NCBI GenBank assembly: GCA_015056815.1
Contig: SVFN01000012.1
Coordinates: forward strand, 42,853 to 106,852
Direction of reading: 5' to 3'
Source of the DNA: Lachnospiraceae bacterium
Lineage (GTDB): Bacteria; Bacillota; Clostridia; Lachnospirales; Lachnospiraceae
DNA: 64,000 nucleotides
The notes beneath the pieces are model-generated. The model saw nothing but the letters and a program-made list of their open reading frames with translations. It did no database searches and had not been told where the DNA came from. Position 1 is the stretch's first letter, and the number at the start of each line of letters is the position of its first letter. A program made the position numbers and the translations under genes. Positions 34,404-43,869 of the stretch are shown one piece after another.

Positions 34404-35432
34404 CTAACAATTCTCGGCAATATAAGTGATCAATTCTTCACTGTCTGCCCAGCCGAGACAGGGATCTGTAATGGATTTTCCGTAGATTCCCTCACCGATC
34501 TGCTGACAACCTTCTTCGATATAGCTTTCGATCATGACACCCTTGACCAGTTTATGAATATCCCGATTAAGCTTTCTTGAGTGCAAAACCTCTTTGACAA
34601 TGCGGATCTGCTGTTTGTGCTTCTTGCCGGAATTGTTGTGGTTGGAATCGATGATCGCAGCGGGGTTTAGGATATCACGTTCTTCGTAAAGCTCGATCAG
34701 ACGATTCAGGTCTTCATAATGATAATTCGGAAAATTGCGGCCATAAGCATTGACACTGCCGCGCAGGACAGTGTGCGCCAACGGATTTCCGGTAGTCCGG
34801 ACCTCCCAGCCGCGGTAGGTAAAGGTATGCGGATGCTGTGCCGCATAAACGGAATTGAGCATAACTGTCAGATCGCCGGAAGTGGGGTTTTTCATACCTG
34901 CCGGTACATCAAAACCGCTGACGGTCAGACGGTGATATTGATCTTCCACCGAGCGGGCGCCGATCGCTATATAAGATAAGATATCGGAAAGATACGGATA
35001 GTTTTCCGGATAGAGCATTTCGTCAGCGGGAGTCAGACCGCTTTCACTCATGGCGCGCAGATGCATGGTACGGACTGCGATCAGTCCCTGCATCAGATCC
35101 GGTTCTTTTTCGGGATCCGGCTGTGTGGCGATCCCTTTGTAACCTTCTCCGGTAGTCCGGGGTTTGTTGGTATAAATACGTGGGATCAGGATCAGTCTAT
35201 CCTGTACTTTCTCCTGAAGTCTGCCCAGTCTGGAAACATAATCGCAAACGGCATCTTCATTGTCTGCGCTGCAGGGACCGATGATGACCAGAAACTGATT
35301 GCTGTTTCCTTTGATGACTTCCCGGATCTGACGATCTCGTTCTGCTTTGAGCAGGGAGAGATCCTTGTTCAATGGATATTCTTTTCGGAATTCTTCCGGC
35401 TTTGGTAATTGTCTGATGAAATTCATTCCCAT
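34404..35432 (-). CDS. aroF: 3-deoxy-7-phosphoheptulonate (DAHP) synthase, type I
   Basis: Condenses phosphoenolpyruvate and erythrose-4-phosphate in the first shikimate step. The 342 residues from the ATG at 35432 (GGAGG 7 bases upstream) match the AroF/G/H alpha class: VIIGPCSADN near 49, RIYTNKPRTTGEGYKG near 85, PADEMLYPENYPYLSDILSY near 130, GMKNPTSGD near 175, the metal/substrate region RGSVNAYGRNFPNYHYED near 220 and IDSNHNNSGKKH near 255. It follows the flippase gene by 32 bases and ends at the bidirectional terminator. Feedback specificity cannot be read from the sequence by eye. Confidence 0.95.
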   Translation of the reverse strand: MGMNFIRQLPKPEEFRKEYPLNKDLSLLKAERDRQIREVIKGNSNQFLVIIGPCSADNEDAVCDYVSRLGRLQEKVQDRLILIPRIYTNKPRTTGEGYKGIATQPDPEKEPDLMQGLIAVRTMHLRAMSESGLTPADEMLYPENYPYLSDILSYIAIGARSVEDQYHRLTVSGFDVPAGMKNPTSGDLTVMLNSVYAAQHPHTFTYRGWEVRTTGNPLAHTVLRGSVNAYGRNFPNYHYEDLNRLIELYEERDILNPAAIIDSNHNNSGKKHKQQIRIVKEVLHSRKLNRDIHKLVKGVMIESYIEEGCQQIGEGIYGKSITDPCLGWADSEELITYIAENC

Positions 35433-35464
35433 GAATGGTCCTCCATATCGATTAAGTATAACTG

Positions 35465-36805
35465 TCACAAAACATTTTTATTATAGTATAAGTATTCGCG
35501 CAAGGCAATAAAAATTAAAAAACAGAACACCAGCTGACTGAAGAAGAGGCCTAAAAGATATCCTCTGATACCAAGAAGGGGTATACTAAAGAAAACAAAC
35601 AGCAGGCGGATGGACAGGGTGAGAAGCTGGATGGCAAAAGCAGATCCGGCTTTACCGAGACCATGCAGAATACTTGTCAGGACGTTTCCGAGATAGAGAA
35701 AGGGACATAAAAAACTCAGCGCGCGGATCAGGACTCCGGCTTTTTCACTGTGAAACAAAAGAGTTCCGATGAGATTGCCTGTTGCATAAAAAAAGATGCC
35801 GCATGCTACGCCCAATGCCAGACAGCCGAAGACACATTTACGAAAAGCAGATATGATCCGGTTGGTGCGATTCAGGGAATCGGCTTCTGAAATATAAGGC
35901 AACAGAAGGACCGAAAGGGAATTTGTCAGAGTGGACGGGACCAGAATAAGAGGCAGTGCCATTCCAGTCAATACACCGTAAAGACTTAAGGCGTCGCTTC
36001 CTGACAAGCCGGACAGAAGCAGTCGGTTTGGAATAGAGACTGACTCGATACTGTGAAACAGATTCAGGATGAGCCGGTTCATGGTCAGCGGGAGGGAGAG
36101 GAGAAGGATCTTTCTTAATATGGCGACTTGCGGTAAAGAGGAAGCACTCGGAAACGGATGAACCTTACGGTTTTGAAACCATATGAAAAACAGGCAAAAA
36201 ACAGCGGATGATAATTCTCCAACAACCAGTCCGACGGCTGCGATCGCAATCGAAGGCATACTGCCTTTGGAAAGCATTTGCCGGCAGAGGAAGAAAACGG
36301 TAATGATGCGCATCAACTGCTCCAACAGTTGGGAAAAAGCCGGTAGACCTGTTTTTTTCAAACCGAAGTAATAACCGTTTATGCAACCGTGAATGGCAGA
36401 CAACGGCAGGGAAATGGCATAGATCCGGATAAGACCGGCACAACGTTTTTCCAGGAGAAAATGTACAGAGATAGGGTCAGCATACTCAAAAAGAAAGAAA
36501 CCGGTCAGAATAGACATTGACAGAGAGAAAAAAATCCCGGTTTTCAGAATGACCGGCCGGAGGGGAGTACTCCGAACGTCTCCGCATTCCGCTACATATT
36601 TGGAAACAGAGGTCTCAATGCCGGATACAGCCAGGGAATAAGACAGGACGATGATCGGAGTGAGTAACTGATAGATTCCCATCTTTTCCTCTCCGAATGT
36701 CTGTGAGAGAAACATCCGGTAAAAAAAGCCCAGGATACGGCTTGAGAATCCCGCGGCGGTAAGAATGAGCGTGCCGGTGAACAAACGATTTTTCAGAAAA
36801 CGCAT
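35465..36805 (-). CDS. spoVB: SpoVB/MurJ-like polysaccharide flippase
   Basis: A 446-residue multi-pass membrane protein of the MOP exporter superfamily with about 12-14 helices, likely flipping lipid-linked cell-wall precursors. The N-terminus (LFTGTLILTAAGFSSRILGF near 8-27 and GEEKMGIYQLLTPI) resembles SpoVB-type stage V sporulation proteins more than MurJ. The start at 36805 has CCGGAG 6 bases upstream. It is first in a minus-strand pair with aroF. A TATAAT on the minus strand at 36842-36837 is a possible -10, but no good -35 is seen. Assignment to spore cortex or vegetative wall synthesis is open. Confidence 0.75.
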   Translation of the reverse strand: MRFLKNRLFTGTLILTAAGFSSRILGFFYRMFLSQTFGEEKMGIYQLLTPIIVLSYSLAVSGIETSVSKYVAECGDVRSTPLRPVILKTGIFFSLSMSILTGFFLFEYADPISVHFLLEKRCAGLIRIYAISLPLSAIHGCINGYYFGLKKTGLPAFSQLLEQLMRIITVFFLCRQMLSKGSMPSIAIAAVGLVVGELSSAVFCLFFIWFQNRKVHPFPSASSLPQVAILRKILLLSLPLTMNRLILNLFHSIESVSIPNRLLLSGLSGSDALSLYGVLTGMALPLILVPSTLTNSLSVLLLPYISEADSLNRTNRIISAFRKCVFGCLALGVACGIFFYATGNLIGTLLFHSEKAGVLIRALSFLCPFLYLGNVLTSILHGLGKAGSAFAIQLLTLSIRLLFVFFSIPLLGIRGYLLGLFFSQLVFCFLIFIALREYLYYNKNVL

Positions 36806-36923
36806 AATGACTCCGGATAATAAGAAGAAGTTAGTAATTATATGATCCCGGCAGAAAAAGTATGAGGACCGGGGCGAATGGTAACTAACCAAAACAGTAA
36901 CGAAAGAAGAGAAGCAGGACAAA

Positions 36924-36952
36924 TTGACAGGAAAAATAGTCAGTGTTATCAT
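36924..36952 (+). promoter_or_regulatory. Promoter for mnmA
   Basis: TTGACA (36924-36929), 17 bases, TATCAT (36947-36952), 38 bases before the start. Confidence 0.7.
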
Positions 36953-36990
36953 GATTCTGGATAAATGCTGTGAAGGGATGGAAGAAAGAT

Positions 36991-38064
36991 ATGGCAAAGA
37001 AAGTGGTAGTGGGAATGTCCGGTGGTGTGGATTCTTCCGTAGCGGCCTGGCTGTTAAAACAGCAGGGATATGAAGTGATCGGTGTTACCATGCAGATCTG
37101 GCAGGATGAGGAGCAGGCTGTGCAGGAGGAAAACGGCGGCTGTTGCGGTCTGAGTGCGGTGGATGATGCGAAGCGTGTGGCAGAACGCCTGGAAATCCCA
37201 CATTATGTGATGAATTTTAAGAAGGAATTCAAAAAAAATGTGATCGATTACTTTGTACAGGAATATTTATGCGGCAGGACTCCCAATCCCTGCATTGCCT
37301 GTAACCGCTATGTGAAATGGGAATCCATGCTGCAAAGGAGTCTGGAGATTGGAGCAGATTATATCGCTACGGGGCACTATGCCAGAGTGGAAAAACTTCC
37401 AAACGGCAGATACGCGATCCGCAATTCCGTTACAGCCAGAAAGGATCAGACCTATGCGCTTTATAATCTGACTCAGGAGCAGCTTTCCCATACACTGATG
37501 CCGGTAGGAGATTATACCAAGGACGAGATCCGGAAATTTGCGGATGAGATCGGCCTTGGAGTGGCAAACAAGCCGGACAGCCAGGAAATCTGTTTTATCC
37601 CCGATCATGATTACGCGGCTTACATTGAGAAAGAAGCGGGAGAAAAATTACCGGGTACCGGTAATTTCGTGGATAAAAACGGCACTATTCTGGGGACGCA
37701 CAAAGGGATCACCCATTATACCATCGGGCAACGAAAAGGACTGAATCTCGCCTTTGGACACCCTGTCTTTGTGACACAGATACGGCCACAGACCAACGAA
37801 GTGGTGCTGGGGGCAAATGAGGATGTTTTTGCGGATTCTCTGGTTTGCGACAGGGTGAATTATATGGGGATGGAAAGTCTGACGGAGCCGAGAAGAGTTC
37901 TGGCAAAGATAAGATATGCACATCAGGGACAGTTTTGCACTATTTTCCCGGAAGGCGAAAAGATACGGTGCGAATTTGAAGAACCTGTCAGAGCAGTGAC
38001 ACCGGGACAGGCGGTTGTATTTTATGAAAAGGATTATGTGCTGGGCGGAGGTACGATTCTGTGA
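36991..38064 (+). CDS. mnmA: tRNA-specific 2-thiouridylase MnmA
   Basis: Thiolates U34 of Lys, Glu and Gln tRNAs using sulfur relayed from a cysteine desulfurase. The start at 36991 (GGAAGAAAG upstream) gives [21 protein letters not shown] with the PP-loop SGGVDS. Catalytic cysteines are in [15 protein letters not shown] near 100 and [11 protein letters not shown] near 202. The 357 residues are full length, with the C-terminal beta-barrel ([25 protein letters not shown]). No cysteine desulfurase gene is adjacent. Confidence 0.97.
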   Translation: MAKKVVVGMSGGVDSSVAAWLLKQQGYEVIGVTMQIWQDEEQAVQEENGGCCGLSAVDDAKRVAERLEIPHYVMNFKKEFKKNVIDYFVQEYLCGRTPNPCIACNRYVKWESMLQRSLEIGADYIATGHYARVEKLPNGRYAIRNSVTARKDQTYALYNLTQEQLSHTLMPVGDYTKDEIRKFADEIGLGVANKPDSQEICFIPDHDYAAYIEKEAGEKLPGTGNFVDKNGTILGTHKGITHYTIGQRKGLNLAFGHPVFVTQIRPQTNEVVLGANEDVFADSLVCDRVNYMGMESLTEPRRVLAKIRYAHQGQFCTIFPEGEKIRCEFEEPVRAVTPGQAVVFYEKDYVLGGGTIL

Positions 38065-38074
38065 GCGGTTAAAA

Positions 38075-38107
38075 ACAGGAAGCTCTTTTATCGTAAGGGC
38101 TTCCTGT
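38075..38107. terminator. Terminator shared by mnmA and the PHP gene
   Basis: ACAGGAAGC / GCTTCCTGT with a 15-base loop. A five-base T-run follows on the minus strand and a weaker CTTAATT on the plus strand. Confidence 0.75.
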
Positions 38108-38112
38108 CTTAA

Positions 38113-38934
38113 TTACTGAAGCTTCTTGTACTCCGCAATGCGGTTTTCAAAGACGGAATAATACCGGAAACCGGCTTCCTTCAAAAATTCCTCGGCTTTG
38201 TCAAAATGCGCGCCGATATCTTCCGGCTTATGAGCATCGCTGCCGATCGTAATGATCTCACCGCCGAGTTCATGATAGCGTTTCAAAAGACCTAAACATG
38301 GATTGGTCATGTCGATCCCGCTTCGATAGGCTCCGGTGTTGCATTCGATTCCCTTTTCATTTTCGATCAGATACTCAAACAGTTTGTCGAAAATATCCAG
38401 ATATTCCCTGTAATCATAAGAAGCTCCTCCGGAAGGAGAATAACGCACAACATAATCCAGATGTCCGCATACATCGAAATTGGGCATTAACTTCACATTT
38501 TCCAATATGGAAGAAAAATAATCACGCAACAGCTTTTTTTCTTCCTTGCCCTCCCAGAATTCGGGATAATAAGGATCTGACGCATTCAAAACGTGCTGGG
38601 AAGCAATGATGAAATCAAACTCATGTGACTTTGCAAGGATCGCATTTTTGCGGACGGACTCTTTTTGAAGTCCCAGCTCGATCCCGAAGACAACACGGAT
38701 CTGATCGGAGTACTTTTCTCTGAAGCGAAGCAGTTCGTACAGATAAGAGTCTACATTTAATAAGAAGATGTCTTCCGGATCATCCTGGTGCGGGACATAA
38801 TCAAAATCATTATGTTCTGTAAAACAGATATGCGTAAGTCCTTTTGCGATGGCGGACTGTATCATCTGCTCCATGGGAGCGGTACTGTCACCGGAATGTT
38901 CGGAATGTAAATGATAATCAACCTTAATTGCCAT
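38113..38934 (-). CDS. hisK: PHP-domain histidinol-phosphatase (HisK type)
   Basis: Likely dephosphorylates histidinol phosphate. The 273 residues show the PHP metal motifs in order: YHLHSEHSGD near 7-16, FTEHNDFDY near 38, GIELGLQ near 85, ASQHVLN near 110, CGHLDYVVRY near 156 and IGSDAHKPEDIG near 231. AGGAGG lies 5-10 bases upstream of the ATG. It stands alone on the minus strand with no other his genes, so the substrate is inferred from family resemblance; a general phosphoesterase role is possible. Confidence 0.8.
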   Translation of the reverse strand: MAIKVDYHLHSEHSGDSTAPMEQMIQSAIAKGLTHICFTEHNDFDYVPHQDDPEDIFLLNVDSYLYELLRFREKYSDQIRVVFGIELGLQKESVRKNAILAKSHEFDFIIASQHVLNASDPYYPEFWEGKEEKKLLRDYFSSILENVKLMPNFDVCGHLDYVVRYSPSGGASYDYREYLDIFDKLFEYLIENEKGIECNTGAYRSGIDMTNPCLGLLKRYHELGGEIITIGSDAHKPEDIGAHFDKAEEFLKEAGFRYYSVFENRIAEYKKLQ

Positions 38935-39026
38935 AAATACCTCCTGTTCCTATATATAGTTGCAAGAGAATTGTAGCATAAATGTTACAGAAAGTGTAGC
39001 TTACGTAAAATTTTTTTAAAATCCTC

Positions 39027-39055
39027 TTGATATTTTGGAATAAATTAGGTATTAT
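39027..39055 (+). promoter_or_regulatory. Promoter for gap
   Basis: TTGATA (39027-39032), 17 bases, TATTAT (39050-39055), giving a leader of about 78 bases. The upstream run of T and A (39010-39020) may be an UP element. Confidence 0.65.
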
Positions 39056-39139
39056 AAGGTTGCTGACAAAATTTTGTCAAACCTCTGCTAAGAGAAAAGA
39101 CAAAATAATATAAAAAAACATTTTTAGGAGGAAGTAAAA

Positions 39140-40141
39140 ATGGCAGTAAAAGTAGCAATTAATGGTTTTGGACGAATCGGTCGTCTTGCATTCAGACAGA
39201 TGTTTGGTGCTGAGGGTTATGAAGTTGTAGCAATCAACGATCTGACAAGCCCTAAGATGTTAGCACACCTGTTAAAGTATGATTCTTCACAGGGTAAATA
39301 CGCATTAGCAGATACCGTTTCTGCAGGCGAGGATTCTATCACAGTTGACGGAAAGACTCTTAAGATCTACAAAGAGCCTGATGCAAACAATTGCCCTTGG
39401 GGTGAGCTTGGTGTAGACGTAGTTCTTGAGTGCTCCGGATTCTATACATCCAAAGAGAAAGCTCAGGCACACATCAATGCCGGTGCTAAGAAAGTTGTTA
39501 TTTCTGCTCCTGCAGGAAATGACCTTCCTACAATCGTATTCAACGTAAACCATGAGACATTAACAGCTGATGACAAGATCATTTCTGCTGCTTCTTGTAC
39601 TACAAACTGCTTAGCTCCTATGGCAAAAGCATTAAATGACTTAGCTGGCATCAAGTCCGGTATCATGAGCACAATCCACGCTTATACAGGTGATCAGATG
39701 ATCCTTGACGGACCTCAGAGAAAAGGCGATTTAAGAAGAAGCCGTGCAGGCGCTATCAACATCGTTCCGAACTCAACAGGTGCTGCAAAAGCAATCGGTC
39801 TTGTTATTCCTGAATTAAATGGCAAGCTGATCGGATCTGCACAGCGTGTTCCTACACCTACAGGTTCTACCACAATCTTAGTTGCTACAGTTGAGAAGTC
39901 TGTAACGAAAGAAGAGATCAACGCAGCTATGAAGGCAGCAGCTACAGAGTCCTTTGGCTACAACGAAGAAGAGATCGTTTCTTCTGATATCGTAGGAAGC
40001 ACATTTGGTTCTATCTTCGATGCTACTCAGACAATGGTAGGCGAGGATAACTTAGTACAGGTTGTTTCTTGGTATGATAACGAGAACTCTTACACAAGCC
40101 AGATGGTTCGTACAATCAAATACTTCGCTGAGTTAGGTTAA
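39140..40141 (+). CDS. gap: Glyceraldehyde-3-phosphate dehydrogenase
   Basis: NAD-dependent oxidation and phosphorylation of glyceraldehyde-3-phosphate in glycolysis. The 333 residues have [16 protein letters not shown] at the N-terminus, the catalytic cysteine in [12 protein letters not shown] near 152, [13 protein letters not shown] near 178, [17 protein letters not shown] near 197 and [13 protein letters not shown] at the end. A strong AGGAGG site and a biased codon set (many GCT, GAA and TTA codons) suggest very high expression. It heads the lower glycolysis cluster but has its own terminator. Confidence 0.98.
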   Translation: MAVKVAINGFGRIGRLAFRQMFGAEGYEVVAINDLTSPKMLAHLLKYDSSQGKYALADTVSAGEDSITVDGKTLKIYKEPDANNCPWGELGVDVVLECSGFYTSKEKAQAHINAGAKKVVISAPAGNDLPTIVFNVNHETLTADDKIISAASCTTNCLAPMAKALNDLAGIKSGIMSTIHAYTGDQMILDGPQRKGDLRRSRAGAINIVPNSTGAAKAIGLVIPELNGKLIGSAQRVPTPTGSTTILVATVEKSVTKEEINAAMKAAATESFGYNEEEIVSSDIVGSTFGSIFDATQTMVGEDNLVQVVSWYDNENSYTSQMVRTIKYFAELG

Positions 40142-40175
40142 TTCCTGATCCTGAGTGAATAGTTTCGGAAATTAT

Positions 40176-40207
40176 AAGGTCCGGTCCATATGGACCGGAC
40201 CTTTTTT
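40176..40207 (+). terminator. Intrinsic terminator after gap
   Basis: A 28-base perfect palindrome (40176-40203; left arm AAGGTCCGGTCCAT), followed by six T. It separates gap from pgk, so partial readthrough probably sets the gap to pgk ratio. Confidence 0.96.
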
Positions 40208-40262
40208 CAACAAAAAAGAAAGGAAAAGCTATCAGGTAGAAATACCATAGCAGGAAAAGAAT

Positions 40263-41486
40263 ATGGGATTAAACAAGAAATCCGTAGATGATATCAATGT
40301 TGCAGGCAAGAGAGTTCTGGTAAGATGTGACTTCAATGTTCCGCTCAAAGATGGCGAGATCACAGACGAGACACGTATCGTAGCAGCACTTCCTACAATC
40401 CAGAAATTATTAAAGGATGGCGGCAAGGTAATCCTTTGCTCACACCTTGGCAAAGTGAAAAACGGTCCGAACGAAGGTGAGTCTTTAGCACCGGTTGCCA
40501 AGAGACTTTCTGAGAAACTTGGCAAGGATGTGAACTTCGTTTCAGATTACAACGTAACCGGCGAAGCTGCAACAAAAGCGGTTGAGGAGATGAAAGAGGG
40601 AGATGTGGTTCTTCTTCAGAACACCCGTTTCCGCGGGGCAGAAGAGACAAAGAACGGCGAGCAGTTCTCAAAAGAACTGGCAGATCTTTGCGATGTTTAT
40701 GTATGTGATGCATTTGGTTCTTCTCACAGAGCACATGCTTCTGTGGCCGGTGTTACGGATGTTGTCCGTGCAAAGGGCGGCGAGTGTGCAGTTGGATACC
40801 TGATGCAGAAAGAGATCGACTTCTTAGGCAATGCGGTAGAGAATCCGGTAAGACCTTTTGTTGCGATCCTTGGCGGTGCGAAAGTGGCAGACAAATTAAA
40901 CGTGATCAATAACCTGATTGAGAAATGTGATACTTTGATCATCGGTGGCGGTATGGCGTTTACTTTCTTAAAGGCTAAGGGCTATGAAATCGGTAAATCT
41001 TTAGTAGATGATGAGAAACTGGAGTATTGTCGTGATATGATGAAGAAGGCAGAAGAGAAGGGCAAGAAGTTACTTCTTCCGATCGATACTACGATCGCAG
41101 ATTCTTTCCCGAACCCGATCGATGCTCCGATCGATGTTGAAGTGGTAGATGCTGACAAGATCCCTGCTGATAAGGAAGGTCTTGATATCGGTACGAAGAC
41201 AGCAGAGCTTTATGCTGAGGCTGTAAAATCTGCCAAGACAGTTGTATGGAACGGACCGATGGGTGTGTTCGAGAACCCGACTCTTGCAAAAGGTACGATC
41301 GCAGTTGCAAAGGCTCTGGCTGAGACAGATGCTACGACGATCATCGGTGGTGGTGATTCAGCAGCAGCAGTTAACCAGTTAGGTTTCGCGGATAAGATGA
41401 GCCATATCTCTACAGGTGGTGGTGCTTCCTTAGAGTTCCTGGAGGGCAAATCACTTCCGGGCGTTGCAGCAGCAGACGACAAATAA
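40263..41486 (+). CDS. pgk: Phosphoglycerate kinase
   Basis: Transfers phosphate from 1,3-bisphosphoglycerate to ADP. The 407 residues show [19 protein letters not shown] near 21, [10 protein letters not shown] near 60, [10 protein letters not shown] near 118, the hinge region [16 protein letters not shown] near 200, [13 protein letters not shown] near 225, [16 protein letters not shown] near 335 and [13 protein letters not shown] near 363. An AGGAAAAG site lies 5 bases before the ATG. No separate promoter is visible between the gap terminator and this gene. Confidence 0.98.
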   Translation: MGLNKKSVDDINVAGKRVLVRCDFNVPLKDGEITDETRIVAALPTIQKLLKDGGKVILCSHLGKVKNGPNEGESLAPVAKRLSEKLGKDVNFVSDYNVTGEAATKAVEEMKEGDVVLLQNTRFRGAEETKNGEQFSKELADLCDVYVCDAFGSSHRAHASVAGVTDVVRAKGGECAVGYLMQKEIDFLGNAVENPVRPFVAILGGAKVADKLNVINNLIEKCDTLIIGGGMAFTFLKAKGYEIGKSLVDDEKLEYCRDMMKKAEEKGKKLLLPIDTTIADSFPNPIDAPIDVEVVDADKIPADKEGLDIGTKTAELYAEAVKSAKTVVWNGPMGVFENPTLAKGTIAVAKALAETDATTIIGGGDSAAAVNQLGFADKMSHISTGGGASLEFLEGKSLPGVAAADDK

Positions 41487-41495
41487 ATATTTTTG

Positions 41496-41675
41496 TGATG
41501 TCGGGGTCAAAACCCGATATCCGGATTGTTTCGTGCTTCGCACTCCCGCAATCCTCCCACATTTCGCACGTTCGTGGCGCATTCGCATCACTCCGTGCTC
41601 CATGTGGATCGGGGAAAGCGTTCATTCACTTTCGAGCAAACGTAAAGTGGATTCGGACTTTTGACCCTGCTATCA
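41496..41675 (+). mobile_element. MITE-like element of 180 bases between pgk and tpiA
   Basis: Left end TGATGTCGGGGTCAAAA and right end (complement) TGATAGCAGGGTCAAAA match at 14 of 17 positions, forming terminal inverted repeats. The interior has several short palindromes (CGTGCTTCGCACT, GCACGTTCGTGGCGC) and no gene. Copies of the ends lie at 8787, 20741 and 30390. It has no transposase, so it would be moved in trans. It splits the pgk-tpiA intergenic region. Confidence 0.6.
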
Positions 41676-41706
41676 TTTTATTCTATAAGTATAAGGAGAA
41701 ACGAAA

Positions 41707-42453
41707 ATGGCAAGAAGAAGAATTATCGCCGGCAACTGGAAGATGAATATGACTCCCAGTCAGGCAGTGGAATTGGTAAATACGTTAAAGGATCTCGTAG
41801 TAAATGATGCGGTCGATGTTGTTTACTGTGTACCGGCAATCGATATCGTTCCGGTAGTAGAGGCTGTTAAGGGATCCAATGTAGCAGTTGGTGCTGAGAA
41901 TATGTATATTGAAGACAAGGGTGCATTCACAGGTGAGATTTCTGCACCGATGTTAGTAGATGCAGGCGTAAAATATGTGATCATCGGTCACTCTGAGAGA
42001 CGTGATTACTTCAAGGAAGATGATGCTTTCTTAAATGCGAAAGTGAAAAAGGCATTTGAAGCAGGCCTTACACCGATCCTTTGCTGTGGAGAGTCATTAG
42101 AGCAGAGAGAATCCGGCGTGACAATGGACTGGATCCGTCTTCAGATCAAATCTGACCTGGTAGGCGTTACGGCTGATCAGGTCAAGAGCATGGTGATCGC
42201 TTACGAGCCGATCTGGGCAATCGGCACCGGCAAGACAGCTACTTCCGATCAGGCACAGGAAGTATGTAAAGGCATCCGTGATCTCATCGCAGAGATTTAT
42301 GATACCGATACAGCAGAGGCGGTTCGTATCCAGTACGGTGGATCCATGAACGCGTCTAACGCAGCAGAGCTCCTTTCTAAGCCTGATATCGATGGTGGTC
42401 TGATCGGTGGTGCTTCCCTGAAAGCAGACTTTGGTCAGATTGTAAATGCGTAA
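41707..42453 (+). CDS. tpiA: Triosephosphate isomerase
   Basis: Interconverts dihydroxyacetone phosphate and glyceraldehyde-3-phosphate. The 248 residues contain IAGNWKMN at 7-14 (Asn and Lys of the active site), [18 protein letters not shown] near 73, the catalytic His in [12 protein letters not shown] near 97, Glu in [14 protein letters not shown] near 166 and [13 protein letters not shown] near 211. AAGGAG lies 6-11 bases upstream. The gene sits just downstream of the MITE-like element and ends at a strong terminator. Confidence 0.98.
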   Translation: MARRRIIAGNWKMNMTPSQAVELVNTLKDLVVNDAVDVVYCVPAIDIVPVVEAVKGSNVAVGAENMYIEDKGAFTGEISAPMLVDAGVKYVIIGHSERRDYFKEDDAFLNAKVKKAFEAGLTPILCCGESLEQRESGVTMDWIRLQIKSDLVGVTADQVKSMVIAYEPIWAIGTGKTATSDQAQEVCKGIRDLIAEIYDTDTAEAVRIQYGGSMNASNAAELLSKPDIDGGLIGGASLKADFGQIVNA

Positions 42454-42481
42454 AGAACGTATCCGATAAATAGTGGAATAG

Positions 42482-42518
42482 ATCCGGCTGTAAAGTGATC
42501 ATTTACAGCCGGATTTTT
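42482..42518 (+). terminator. Intrinsic terminator after tpiA
   Basis: A 13-pair stem (ATCCGGCTGTAAA with TTTACAGCCGGAT), a 7-base loop and a T-run. Confidence 0.95.
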
Positions 42519-42550
42519 ATGCGCTGTTTCTGGGACTAAGGTATCAGAAA

Positions 42551-42564
42551 CTGTGAATAGTGAC
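42551..42564 (+). repeat. Single TGTGAA-NN-GTRAC motif
   Basis: CTGTGAATAGTGAC matches the 2047-2060 copy at 13 of 14 positions. It lies between the tpiA terminator and the next promoter. Confidence 0.4.
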
Positions 42565-42620
42565 CGCATCATTTATGGTTTCGCTGATTTTTTTCGTGCT
42601 AAATTGTAAGGGAAAGTGTG

Positions 42621-42649
42621 TGGATATTTTGAAGAAAATGTGATAAAAT
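42621..42649 (+). promoter_or_regulatory. Possible promoter for the first FN3-like gene
   Basis: TGGATA (42621-42626), 17 bases, TAAAAT (42644-42649). The -35 is weak. Confidence 0.4.
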
Positions 42650-42727
42650 TGTGAACTGGACACAGGGAATGTGATAGAGAAAACAGGAAGTTTAATGGAA
42701 ACTTAAGAACAAATGGAGGAAAAGAAG

Positions 42728-43672
42728 ATGAGCAGGTTTAAAAAATTTGCGGCATTTGCAGCAGCAATGATTGCAGCTGCAGCGGTAGTTGTGGGGAATC
42801 CGCAGACAACAAAGGCAGCTGATATTGCGATTCAGCAGGTAGCAGCAACACCGACAACGGCGACGGTTCAGTGGGCACCGGTAGCAGGAGCAAGCTACTA
42901 TCATGTGAAATGTGCGGGAAAAGAGTTTGACACAACCGCTACATCAGCAACTCTTACAGGTGAGTATGCAGGATATGCAGGTCAGGAGATGACCGTTTGG
43001 ATCGAGGCTTTAAAAAGAGATTCAAATTATAGAAATGGAGTGAAAACACTGGCTTATGATTATGCATATATCGCAACGAAGCCGGTGGCAACTCCTTTAC
43101 TGACAAGCTGGAAGGCAGGAACACCGAATCCGTCCATGCAGTGGATCAAGTCATGTTATGCTTCTCCGGATGGATACAATGTGCAAGTATTGGATGCAAA
43201 GGGCAAGCTGATTGTCAATGCGACTGCGAACTATAGCATTTATTATACCTTCAGCAATTCCAAAGTCAAGAACAAAGGATTCTCGATCAGGATCCAGCCG
43301 TTCTATACGGGAAAGGCAACTCCGGATGGCAAGGTTTACGGCGACTGGTCAGCTTATGAGAGTTATGTACCTCAGCCTCCTGTGACCGGCAAGTACAGAA
43401 GCAACTATTATACCAGACAGAAAACAGTTGTACTGAACTGGAAGAAGGTAGCCGGAGCTAAGACATACAGTATATACCGTGCTACCAAAAGAGATGGCAA
43501 ATACAAAAAATTAGCGACTACGAAGAAAACGACCTTCTCACAGGGCGGATTGAAGACCAGCCAGACTTATTACTATAAGGTCATTGCAAATAAAGTTCCG
43601 ATCAAGGTAAACGGGAAAAAGAAAAAACTGAATTCCTACACCAAAACATTTATCAATTATACCTATGTTTAA
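42728..43672 (+). CDS. Secreted fibronectin-III-like protein (first of pair)
   Basis: A 314-residue exported protein. The start at 42728 has GGAGG 7 bases upstream. A signal peptide follows (FKKFAAFAAAMIAAAAVVV, cleavage probably after TTKAA near residue 31). The mature part looks like three beta-sandwich units of fibronectin type III style: TPTTATVQWAPVAGASYYHV (about 43-60), PNPSMQWIKSC (about 138), and a C-terminal unit with VLNWKKVAGAKTYSIYRA (about 235) and LKTSQTYYYKVIA. No LPXTG motif or choline-binding repeat is seen. The C-terminus is basic (KVNGKKKKLNSYTK). It is related to the next gene but shorter. Confidence 0.8.
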   Translation: MSRFKKFAAFAAAMIAAAAVVVGNPQTTKAADIAIQQVAATPTTATVQWAPVAGASYYHVKCAGKEFDTTATSATLTGEYAGYAGQEMTVWIEALKRDSNYRNGVKTLAYDYAYIATKPVATPLLTSWKAGTPNPSMQWIKSCYASPDGYNVQVLDAKGKLIVNATANYSIYYTFSNSKVKNKGFSIRIQPFYTGKATPDGKVYGDWSAYESYVPQPPVTGKYRSNYYTRQKTVVLNWKKVAGAKTYSIYRATKRDGKYKKLATTKKTTFSQGGLKTSQTYYYKVIANKVPIKVNGKKKKLNSYTKTFINYTYV

Positions 43673-43678
43673 AAAAGG

Positions 43679-43705
43679 TCCGCAGTCTTATGACTGCGGA
43701 TTTTT
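43679..43705 (+). terminator. Intrinsic terminator after the first FN3-like gene
   Basis: TCCGCAGTC / GACTGCGGA with a TTAT loop, followed by five T. Confidence 0.95.
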
Positions 43706-43752
43706 GCAATATGTCCTAAGCATTTCTTAAGAAAAAATTTAAATAAATCCGG

Positions 43753-43781
43753 TTGATTTCCTAAAAATACAAGACTATAAT
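43753..43781 (+). promoter_or_regulatory. Promoter for the second FN3-like gene
   Basis: TTGATT (43753-43758), 17 bases, TATAAT (43776-43781). Confidence 0.7.
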
Positions 43782-43869
43782 AGACCTATCTGAATGAGGT
43801 GTTTTTGTGGCTTGGAAGGACAGCTTATGGGAATGACGATTCAGAAATAAAAAATGAGGAGATAGTAAT

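Noticed and set aside
41496..41746. An 83-codon frame starting MMSGSKPDI that runs into the tpiA start, and a relative on the minus strand near 20.6-20.8 kb
   Set aside because: Both are translations of the dispersed repeat; they lack ribosome sites and share sequence only within the repeat.
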